This document shows, one piece after another, positions 1-5,007 of a stretch of 5,007 nt of DNA. A program made the position numbers and the translations under genes. This DNA is from Pseudomonadota bacterium (GTDB lineage: Bacteria > Pseudomonadota > Gammaproteobacteria > Burkholderiales > Burkholderiaceae_C). How positions within the stretch are numbered: the stretch's first letter is position 1; every line of letters starts with the position of its first letter. The notes beneath the pieces are model-generated. The model was not told where the DNA came from. It saw nothing but the letters and a program-made list of their open reading frames with translations, and made no database searches. The stretch is taken from positions 1 through 5,007 of the forward strand of contig JAEZZU010000210.1 of NCBI GenBank assembly GCA_023418355.1. The letters are read 5' to 3'.

Positions 1-803
1 CCACCAAGGGCGACCAGATTCTGGACCGCACGCTCTCCAAGGTGGGTGGCAAGGGCCTGTTCGTCAAGGAACTGGAAGTGGCGCTGGAAGAAGGCCGTGC
101 CCACATCGCCGTGCACTCGCTCAAGGATGTGCCCATGGACATGCCCGAAGGCTTTGCATTGGCCTGCGTGATGGAGCGTGAAGACCCCCGCGACGCTTTT
201 GTTTCGCCCAAATACGACAGCCTCGACGAACTGCCCCAGGGGGCCGTGGTCGGCACCTCCAGCCTGCGCCGCCAGGTGCTGCTGCAGGCCCTGCGCCCGG
301 ACCTGAAGATCGAGCCCCTGCGCGGCAATCTGGACACCCGCCTGCGCAAGCTGGACGAGGGCCAGTACGACGCCATCGTGCTGGCTGCAGCTGGCCTCAA
401 GCGCCTGGGCCTGCACGCGCGCATCCGCACCATCTTCGATGAAAAACAGATGATCCCCGCCGCCGGTCAAGGCGCGCTGGGTATTGAAATCCGCACCGAC
501 CGCCAGGACCTGGCCGAGGCGCTGGCTCCGCTGGCGCACATGCCCACCTGGCTGCGTGTGGCGGCCGAGCGTGCCGTGAGCCGTGGCATGGGCGGCAGCT
601 GCTCCGTGCCACTGGCCGCGCACGCGGTGCTCGACGGCATGCAAATGCATCTGGATGCCGCCTGGGGCGACCCCGAAGGCGTACAGCCGCTGGTGCGTGT
701 GCAGCAAAGCGCCACTGTGACCACGCTGGCACAGGCCGAAGCACTGGGCGCTGCCGTGGCTGCCCAGCTGCAGGCTCAGGGCGCCAAAGTGCAGTCCCAC
801 TGA
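1..803 (+). CDS. hemC: Hydroxymethylbilane synthase (porphobilinogen deaminase), 5'-truncated by window edge
   Basis: This cytosolic enzyme polymerises four porphobilinogen units into hydroxymethylbilane. The reading frame is open from base 3 (first full codon ACC) to the TGA at 801-803, giving 266 visible residues. By comparison with the roughly 310-residue E. coli enzyme, about 40 N-terminal residues lie upstream of the window. The GTG at 42 is an internal Val codon, not the start, because homology (TKGDQILD, then KVGGKGLFVKELE) continues before it. Family signatures are VGGKGLFVKELE, then HSLKDVP with the catalytic Asp at 126-128, EREDPRDAF, GTSSLRRQ, the cofactor and substrate arginine segment LRGNLDTRL, YDAIVLAAAGLKRLGL and AAGQGALGIE. 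In GGSCSVPL the Cys at 600-602 is the expected attachment point of the dipyrromethane cofactor. All key residues are intact and no frameshift is seen. It is the first visible gene of a hemCDXY operon. The promoter lies outside the window. Confidence 0.97.
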   Translation, partial: TKGDQILDRTLSKVGGKGLFVKELEVALEEGRAHIAVHSLKDVPMDMPEGFALACVMEREDPRDAFVSPKYDSLDELPQGAVVGTSSLRRQVLLQALRPDLKIEPLRGNLDTRLRKLDEGQYDAIVLAAAGLKRLGLHARIRTIFDEKQMIPAAGQGALGIEIRTDRQDLAEALAPLAHMPTWLRVAAERAVSRGMGGSCSVPLAAHAVLDGMQMHLDAAWGDPEGVQPLVRVQQSATVTTLAQAEALGAAVAAQLQAQGAKVQSH

Positions 804-814
804 TTCCCGCCGCC

Positions 815-1600
815 ATGCCGACCGTGGTCGTCACCCGCCCGCAGCCTGATGCCGCGCTGTGGGTGCAGCAACTGCAGGATGCAGGCCTGAACGCCTGCGC
901 CCTGCCCATGCTGGTGATTGGCCCCAGCCGCAGCCCGGCTGCCATCGCCGGCCTGCAGCAGGCCCTGCAACAGCTGCCGCACTACCACGCGCTGATGTTT
1001 GTCAGCGCCAATGCCGTGCGCCACTTCTTTGCCGCGCTGCATGCCCAAGGTGTGACGCCTGCGCCGCACACCCGGTACTGGTCCCCCGGCCCCGGCACCA
1101 GCAAGGCATTGCTTGCACAAGGAATTTCTGCGCAAAGCCTTATCCAGCCTGCGCCAGATGCTTCGCAATTTGATTCTGAAGCGCTCTGGGCACAGGCCCG
1201 CCACCACATTCAGGCTGGTGAGCGCGTGCTCATCGTGCGCGGTGGTGATGGCAGCCAGGCTGCTGGTCAGGGCCGCCAGTGGCTGAGCGAGCAGCTGCAG
1301 CAGCATGGCGTGCAGGTGGACTTTGTCTCGGTCTATGAACGCCAGGCTCCAGATGTCACCCCTGACCTGCTCGCACAGATCCAGCACCTGCGGGCGCAAC
1401 AGGCGCTGTGGCTCTTCAGCAGCTCCGAATGTGTGCAACATTTGGTGCGCTGCCACAGCGACTGGTCCTGGCAGGCGCATACTGCTCTGGTCACCCATCC
1501 ACGCATTGCCGGGCAGGCACGACAGGCAGGTTTTGGCCAGGTGATCGAGAGCCTGCCTGCCGTGCATAGCATTGCGGCGTCGATAAAATCCCTTGCATGA
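815..1600 (+). CDS. hemD: Uroporphyrinogen-III synthase
   Basis: HemD is a cytosolic enzyme that cyclises hydroxymethylbilane with inversion of ring D to give uroporphyrinogen III. The 261-residue length is close to the usual 245-270. The sequence is weakly conserved, as is normal for the family, but the landmarks are present: VTRP at residues 6-9, FVSANAV at 62-68, GPGTSKAL at 92-99, DSEAL at 120-124 and the inter-domain RGGDG at 142-146. VYER contains Tyr174, matching the conserved active-site-region tyrosine. FSSSECV (201-207) and THPRIAGQARQAGF (227-240) complete the second half of the two-domain fold. The ATG at 815 gives an N-terminus that fits the family immediately (MPTVVVTRP). No clear Shine-Dalgarno sequence precedes it, and the start lies 11 nt after the hemC stop, so translation is probably coupled. 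The end overlaps hemX by 4 nt. Assignment is firm from motifs and context. Confidence 0.95.
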   Translation: MPTVVVTRPQPDAALWVQQLQDAGLNACALPMLVIGPSRSPAAIAGLQQALQQLPHYHALMFVSANAVRHFFAALHAQGVTPAPHTRYWSPGPGTSKALLAQGISAQSLIQPAPDASQFDSEALWAQARHHIQAGERVLIVRGGDGSQAAGQGRQWLSEQLQQHGVQVDFVSVYERQAPDVTPDLLAQIQHLRAQQALWLFSSSECVQHLVRCHSDWSWQAHTALVTHPRIAGQARQAGFGQVIESLPAVHSIAASIKSLA

Positions 1601-2691
1601 CCTCTTCTGACGGCACCCCTACCCCTTCGCAAGCAGCTCCTGTGGAGCCGCAATACGCCCCCCGCCCCGCCACCCCTGGCTGGACCTGGCTGTCTCTGGT
1701 GATAGGTGCTGCAGGCCTGGGCTGCAGCGTCATGCTGTGGCAGAAAGTCGATGGCATGCAGGAGCAGCTGGCGCGTCAGACTGCGGATGCCGCCACACAG
1801 GCCACAGAAGCCCGGGCGCTGGCACGTGAATCCCAGGATCTGGTGCGTGACGCCAGCGCCAAGCTCTCCGTCATGGAAATGCGCGTCAACGAAGTCAGCC
1901 TGCAGCGCGGGCAGCTCGATGCTCTGGTGCAGAACCTGACACGCTCGCGCGACGACACCTTGCTGGTAGACATTGAATCTGCCATCCGCATGGCCCAGCA
2001 GCAGGTACAGCTGACGGGCAGCGCTGAACCACTGGTCGCTACGCTGCAAAGCAGCATCAAGCGCATTGAGCGTGCCGCCCAGCCGCGTCTGGCACCGGTG
2101 CAGCAGGCCATGGAAAAGGATCTGGAGCGGCTGGCCCAGATCAAGGTCACCGACACGGCCAGCCTGCTGGCACGCATTGACGATGTGGTGCGCATGGTGG
2201 ATGACATGCACGTCAAGAACAGCCCCCCCGTACCCAAGGAACTGCGCCAGCCGCTGCGTACTGCGCCTGAACCTGATGCCTCGGGCACGGAGGAAGTCTC
2301 CAGCCCTGCGCAATGGCAGTGGTGGGTGAACTGGGGCCACCGCATCTGGTTTGGCGTGCGCGAAGAAGCTCGTGATCTGCTGCGCGTCAGCCGCATCGAC
2401 AACCCCGATGCCATGCTGATGGCCCCCGAGCAGGCTTTCTTTGTGCGCGAGAACATCAAGCTCAAGCTGCTCAATGCGCGCCTGGCCATTCTGGCGCGCC
2501 AGTTTGATGCTGCGCGCGCCGACATTGGCGCTGCACAGGCCGCACTGGGCAAGTACTTTGACAGCAATTCCCGCCGCATTCACCAGGCCCAGGCCGTACT
2601 GGCGCAGCTGCAGGCCCATCTGCAGGCCAGCCAGCAGCCTTCGCTGGACGATACGCTGACTGCCCTGTCCACGGCTGCTGCCGCACTCTGA
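1597..2691 (+). CDS. hemX: HemX family inner-membrane protein (not a demonstrated uroporphyrinogen methyltransferase)
   Basis: This is a 364-residue HemX-family protein (the family is often auto-labelled uroporphyrinogen-III C-methyltransferase). Residues 1-28 form a Pro/Ala/Thr-rich, probably cytoplasmic tail. Residues 29-48 are a single hydrophobic membrane anchor (WTWLSLVIGAAGLGCSVMLW). Residues 49 to about 130 are rich in Gln, Ala, Glu and Leu with coiled-coil character. A Pro-rich linker covers about 209-237, followed by a Trp-rich stretch WQWWVNWGHRIW at 240-251. The best family signature is APEQAFFVRENIKLKLL at 276-292, which matches the C-terminal region of E. coli HemX. I see no glycine-rich SAM-binding motif of SUMT/CobA enzymes, so a methyltransferase role is not supported. 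The bulk is predicted periplasmic. The ATG overlaps the hemD TGA (ATGA) and lacks a Shine-Dalgarno sequence, indicating translational coupling. Function is unsettled; a role tied to haem-pathway organisation is inferred from context only. Confidence 0.9.
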   Translation: MTSSDGTPTPSQAAPVEPQYAPRPATPGWTWLSLVIGAAGLGCSVMLWQKVDGMQEQLARQTADAATQATEARALARESQDLVRDASAKLSVMEMRVNEVSLQRGQLDALVQNLTRSRDDTLLVDIESAIRMAQQQVQLTGSAEPLVATLQSSIKRIERAAQPRLAPVQQAMEKDLERLAQIKVTDTASLLARIDDVVRMVDDMHVKNSPPVPKELRQPLRTAPEPDASGTEEVSSPAQWQWWVNWGHRIWFGVREEARDLLRVSRIDNPDAMLMAPEQAFFVRENIKLKLLNARLAILARQFDAARADIGAAQAALGKYFDSNSRRIHQAQAVLAQLQAHLQASQQPSLDDTLTALSTAAAAL

Positions 2692-2699
2692 AAGGAGAG
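2692..2699 (+). promoter_or_regulatory. Strong Shine-Dalgarno sequence of hemY, decides the start codon
   Basis: AAGGAGAG lies directly after the hemX stop, with the GGAG core at 2694-2697. The first ATG (2700) is only 2 nt from the core, too close for efficient initiation. The next in-frame ATG (2706) is 8 nt away, which is normal spacing. This favours 2706 as the true hemY start. It is the only convincing Shine-Dalgarno in front of any of the four starts visible in the window. Confidence 0.8.
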
Positions 2700-2705
2700 A
2701 TGCCC

Positions 2706-3992
2706 ATGATCCGTGCAGCACTGTGGTTTGTCGGTCTGTTTGCCCTGGCCGTTTCGATTGCCCTGTTTGCAGGCAACAACCAGGGCATGGTCAGCCTGTT
2801 CTGGTCGCCCTACCGTGTCGATATCTCGCTGAACATGCTGCTGCTGGCGCTGCTGGCCACATTTGCCATCGGCTATGCCGCACTGCGTGCCTTTTCCGTC
2901 CTGCTCATGCTGCCGCAGAACGCCAAACGCTGGCGCCAGCAGCAAAAAGAGCGCCAGATGTACCAGGCCTTTGTCGAGAGCTTTTCGCACCTACAGGCGG
3001 GCCGCTATGTGCGCGCCAGCAAGTCGGCACAGACCCTGCTCAAGCTCAGCGACGAGCTGCGCAACGAACACGCCAAGGTGCCGCAGGACTCGACCCTGCG
3101 CGCCATTGCCCACATGTTTGCCGCCGACAGCGCCCACGCCCTGCGCAATGTGGAAGAGCGCGAGGCCCACTACGCTCAGGCTCTGGACGATGTGCCGCTC
3201 AACGGCACGCTGGCGCAGCAGGAAGTGCGTGAAGGTGCGCAGATGCGTGCGGCTCGCTGGGCGCTGGATGACCGTGACCCGCAGGAAGCCCTGCGCCGTC
3301 TGGAGCAGCTCGCACCCGGTGCCAAGCGCCGCACCATGGCCTTACGCATCAAGCTCAAGGCCGGCCGTCTGGCGCGTGAAGTACAGACCTCGCTGGAGAC
3401 TGCGCGCCTGCTGTACAAGCATGGCGGCCTGTCGCAGGAAGCGGCCAGCGGCATGATCCGCGGCCTGCTGCAGGAGCAGCTGCATGACACCTACGACAGT
3501 GCCCAGGTGCAGCAGCTGTGGAGCAGCCTGCCCAGCGTGGAACGCCAGGATGCCGACATTGTGCTGAGCTTTGCCCAGCAGTGGCTGCAGGTGGGCGGCG
3601 ACAGTGCCACCGCACGCAGCTGGCTGCTGCCACTGTGGGAGCGCTATGCAGATGCCCCCAGACAGATGCATGCAGGCCAGCAGCGACGTCTTTTCCTGTG
3701 CCTGCAGCAGGCGCTGGAAGACCTGGATGCCGACTGGCTGGCACGCATTGAATCTGCCCAGCGCGCTGCACCGCAGGACCCGCTGCTGCAGTATCTGGCC
3801 GGCATGGCCTGCGTACAGCGCCAGCTGTGGGGCAAGGGCGAGCAGCTGCTGCGCCAGGCTCTGCAGCGTCTGCAGGAACCCGCGCTGCGCGCCCAGAGCT
3901 GGAAAGCCCTGGCCCTGCTGGCCGAGCAGCGCGAAGACCAGGCAGCTGCAGCCCACGCCTGGCGTGAAGCAGCGCTGCAACAGACCGCATGA
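2706..3992 (+). CDS. hemY: HemY family inner-membrane protein with TPR-like helical repeats
   Basis: This is a 428-residue protein of the proteobacterial HemY family (HemY N-terminal domain), close in size to E. coli HemY (about 400 residues). Two hydrophobic segments at about residues 4-22 and 42-66 are separated by a short loop (GNNQGMVSLFWSPYRVDIS), as in the family. A basic Arg/Lys/Gln stretch (about 72-85) follows, and the rest is alanine- and leucine-rich helical sequence with TPR-like spacing. Examples are the segments HYAQALDDVPLNG, DPQEALRRLEQLAPGAKRR and, near the C-terminus, WGKGEQLLRQALQRL. The name is shared with, but this protein is unrelated to, the Bacillus HemY protoporphyrinogen oxidase: no FAD-binding GxGxxG motif is present. 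I chose ATG 2706 over 2700 because of ribosome-binding-site spacing, which costs only Met-Pro. It follows hemX by 14 nt and is probably the last gene of the hem operon. Biochemical role is unknown; scaffold or assembly function is inference from the TPR-like architecture. Confidence 0.9.
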   Translation: MIRAALWFVGLFALAVSIALFAGNNQGMVSLFWSPYRVDISLNMLLLALLATFAIGYAALRAFSVLLMLPQNAKRWRQQQKERQMYQAFVESFSHLQAGRYVRASKSAQTLLKLSDELRNEHAKVPQDSTLRAIAHMFAADSAHALRNVEEREAHYAQALDDVPLNGTLAQQEVREGAQMRAARWALDDRDPQEALRRLEQLAPGAKRRTMALRIKLKAGRLAREVQTSLETARLLYKHGGLSQEAASGMIRGLLQEQLHDTYDSAQVQQLWSSLPSVERQDADIVLSFAQQWLQVGGDSATARSWLLPLWERYADAPRQMHAGQQRRLFLCLQQALEDLDADWLARIESAQRAAPQDPLLQYLAGMACVQRQLWGKGEQLLRQALQRLQEPALRAQSWKALALLAEQREDQAAAAHAWREAALQQTA

Positions 3993-4059
3993 CTTTCAAA
4001 ACCATAGCTACCAAGGCTTTATGCACCTGCGCTGGAACCTGTTCTGGTGCAAAACAATG

Positions 4060-4087
4060 CCCCACCCTGACTGATGCAGAGGTGGGG
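4060..4087. repeat. GC-rich hairpin without a T-tract, overlapping a candidate promoter
   Basis: CCCCACC (4060-4066) and GGTGGGG (4081-4087) are perfectly complementary. The stem can be extended by CTG/CAG (4067-4069 with 4077-4079) if A4080 is bulged, leaving a 7-nt loop. It lies 67 nt after the hemY stop. No U-run follows on the + strand, so it is not a canonical intrinsic terminator. It may instead stabilise the 3' end of the hem mRNA, or act as an operator, since it covers the -35 to spacer region of the promoter proposed for valS. Confidence 0.5.
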
Positions 4088-4097
4088 TCGCTAAAAT
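4067..4097 (+). promoter_or_regulatory. Candidate sigma-70 promoter for valS
   Basis: The -10 candidate is TAAAAT (4092-4097), five of six matches to TATAAT. The best -35 is CTGACT (4067-4072), with a long 19-nt spacer; CTGATG (4071-4076) gives 15 nt. Neither spacing is optimal, so this is moderate support only. Transcription would begin near 4104, giving a valS leader of about 75 nt that contains the 4132-4162 hairpin. Position between the hem operon and an unrelated housekeeping gene makes a promoter here plausible. Confidence 0.4.
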
Positions 4098-4131
4098 CCT
4101 TGGTAATCCGTCATTTCAGCTACTAGCTACC

Positions 4132-4167
4132 AGACGGCATCCCGCAAGCAGGATGCCGTTTTCATTT
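4132..4167 (+). terminator. Intrinsic-terminator-like hairpin just upstream of valS
   Basis: ACGGCATCC (4134-4142) and GGATGCCGT (4151-4159) form a perfect 9-bp stem with an 8-nt loop. The stem can be extended by G4133-T4160 and A4132-T4161. The T-rich stretch 4159-4167 (TTTTCATTT) follows. This is the best candidate for the hem operon terminator. Its position is odd: only 11 nt separate the T-rich run from the valS ATG, so any valS transcript started upstream must pass through it. It could therefore act as a leader attenuator instead of, or as well as, a terminator. Confidence 0.6.
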
Positions 4168-4178
4168 GCGAATCCGCC

Positions 4179-5007
4179 ATGAGTGAATCCATTGCCCAGC
4201 CAGGCCTGAACAGCCTGTCCAAATCCTTTGAACCTGCCGCCCTGGAAGCCCACTGGGGCCCCGAATGGGAAAAGCGCGGTTATGGCGCTGCAGGCGTGCG
4301 CGGCACCGGCAAACCCGACGCCAGCCAGCCTGCGTTTGCCATCCAGCTGCCACCACCCAATGTGACGGGTACGCTGCACATGGGCCACGCGTTCAACCAG
4401 ACCATCATGGACTCGCTGACGCGCTACCACCGCATGAAGGGCTACAACACGGCGTGGGTGCCCGGCACGGACCACGCAGGTATCGCCACACAGATCGTGG
4501 TGGAGCGCCAGCTGCAGACGCAGGGCGTGAGCCGCTACGACCTGGGCCGCGACGAGTTCGTCAAGAAGGTCTGGGAGTGGAAGGAAAAATCCGGTAACAC
4601 CATCACCACCCAGATGCGCCGCATGGGCGATACCGTGGACTGGAGCCGCGAATACTTCACCATGGATGACAAGCTGTCCAAGGTAGTGACCGAGACCTTT
4701 GTGCGCCTGTACCAGCAAGGCCTGATCTACCGCGGCAAGCGCCTGGTGAACTGGGACCCCGTGCTGCAGTCTGCCGTGTCGGACCTGGAAGTGGAAAACC
4801 AGGAAAAAGACGGATCGCTGTGGCACATCGCCTACCCGCTGACCGATGGTTCTGGCCAGCTGGTGGTGGCCACCACCCGCCCTGAAACCATGCTGGGCGA
4901 CGTGGCCGTGATGGTTCACCCCGAGGATGAGCGTTACAAGCACCTGATCGGCAAGACCGTGACCCTGCCTCTGGTGGGCCGCGAAATCCCGATCATTGCC
5001 GACGAAT
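4179..5007 (+). CDS. valS: Valyl-tRNA synthetase, N-terminal part, truncated by window edge
   Basis: ValS is a cytosolic class I aminoacyl-tRNA synthetase that charges tRNA-Val and hydrolyses mischarged Thr-tRNA-Val. The window shows 276 codons with no stop; the full protein should be about 950 residues. PPPNVTGTLHMGHAF (58-72) contains the ATP-binding HIGH-type signature HMGH at 67-70 (4377-4388). WVPGTDHAGIATQ is the next catalytic-core motif, and GDTVDWSREYFTMD and RGKRLVNWDPVLQSAVSDLEVE follow. The start of the CP1 editing domain is seen at TTRPETMLGDVAV (232-244). The KMSKS loop and tRNA-binding arm lie beyond the right edge. ATG 4179 is the only usual start after the in-frame TAA at 4104, but it lacks a recognisable Shine-Dalgarno sequence (GAATCCGCC precedes it). 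It has no functional relation to the hem genes and is likely a separate transcription unit. Confidence 0.97.
   Translation, partial: MSESIAQPGLNSLSKSFEPAALEAHWGPEWEKRGYGAAGVRGTGKPDASQPAFAIQLPPPNVTGTLHMGHAFNQTIMDSLTRYHRMKGYNTAWVPGTDHAGIATQIVVERQLQTQGVSRYDLGRDEFVKKVWEWKEKSGNTITTQMRRMGDTVDWSREYFTMDDKLSKVVTETFVRLYQQGLIYRGKRLVNWDPVLQSAVSDLEVENQEKDGSLWHIAYPLTDGSGQLVVATTRPETMLGDVAVMVHPEDERYKHLIGKTVTLPLVGREIPIIADE

Larger units (their letters stand above)
4009..4105. repeat. Nested inverted-repeat structure in the hemY-valS intergenic region
   Basis: The outer arms are TACCAAGG (4009-4016) and CCTTGGTA (4098-4105), a perfect 8-bp inverted repeat. It continues imperfectly inward to 4024 and 4090, with 13 of 16 positions complementary. 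Inside are two further stems: TGCACC/GGTGCA (4022-4027 with 4046-4051, overlapping the inner end of the outer arm) and CCCCACC/GGTGGGG (4060-4066 with 4081-4087). As RNA this could fold into a branched structure. As DNA it could be a degenerate palindromic intergenic repeat of the kind scattered in Comamonadaceae genomes. Its identity is not known to me. No protein-coding gene is supported here. Confidence 0.5.

Noticed and set aside
42..44. GTG at 42 as the hemC start
   Set aside because: Conserved hemC sequence (TKGDQILDRTLSK) continues in frame upstream to the window edge, so this is an internal valine codon.
776..1567. 263-codon open frame on the - strand opposite hemD
   Set aside because: It mirrors the hemD coding frame, has a low-complexity composition, and shows no motif or plausible ribosome-binding context.
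1333..2721. 462-codon open frame on the - strand opposite hemD and hemX
   Set aside because: It is antisense to two genes with clear homology. Long antisense frames are common in GC-rich coding DNA, and the translation shows no recognisable family.
4021..4074. 17-codon ORF (begins MHLRWNLFW) in the intergenic region, considered as a leader peptide for valS
   Set aside because: It has no Val codons, only a weak AAGG 4 nt upstream of its ATG, and it lies before the proposed valS transcription start.
4005..4132. 9-bp direct repeat TAGCTACCA (4005-4013 and 4124-4132) as a target-site duplication of an inserted element
   Set aside because: The sequences just inside the two copies are not inverted repeats of each other, and the enclosed 110 nt has no transposase. 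It is recorded only as part of the intergenic structure.
4104..4178. A T-box riboswitch before valS
   Set aside because: The leader is too short (about 75 nt), and I see no T-box consensus or specifier-loop architecture. T-boxes are also essentially a Gram-positive feature.
4116..4943. 275-codon open frame on the - strand opposite valS
   Set aside because: The + strand encodes an unmistakable valyl-tRNA synthetase (HMGH, TTRPETMLGD). The antisense translation is a His/Ala/Gly-rich shadow.

Overview
The window looks like chromosomal core-genome DNA from a GC-rich betaproteobacterium, most likely of the Comamonadaceae (Comamonas, Delftia or Acidovorax type). The evidence is the hemC-hemD-hemX-hemY gene order, the high GC content with strong third-position G/C preference, TAAAAT-type -10 hexamers, and protein sequences that read as proteobacterial throughout. 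The family assignment is an inference from general sequence character, not from a database search.

Layout: all real genes lie on the + strand. The window opens inside hemC (hydroxymethylbilane synthase, 3' part, 1-803). It is followed 11 nt later by hemD (uroporphyrinogen-III synthase, 815-1600). hemX (1597-2691) overlaps the hemD stop in an ATGA arrangement, and hemY (start best placed at 2706, end 3992) follows after 14 nt. A 186-nt intergenic region (3993-4178) is full of inverted repeats and holds a candidate promoter and a terminator-like hairpin. The last gene is valS (valyl-tRNA synthetase, from 4179), which runs off the right edge after about 276 codons.

How the genes work together: HemC condenses four porphobilinogen molecules into the linear tetrapyrrole hydroxymethylbilane. 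HemD closes this with inversion of ring D to uroporphyrinogen III, the branch point to haem, sirohaem and cobalamin. HemX and HemY are inner-membrane proteins of unsettled function that are co-transcribed with hemCD in many beta- and gammaproteobacteria. Their names are misleading, because neither shows the methyltransferase nor the protoporphyrinogen oxidase features sometimes attached to these symbols. valS is a housekeeping translation gene with no evident functional link to haem synthesis.

I found no mobile element, CRISPR array, tRNA or rRNA, and no clearly novel multi-gene system. The least explained part is the hemY-valS intergenic region. It contains a roughly 97-nt nested inverted-repeat structure and, just before valS, a hairpin whose 5' arm can also pair with an upstream segment. 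That arrangement resembles an attenuator and is worth testing, though it may be only a terminator next to a degenerate repeat.
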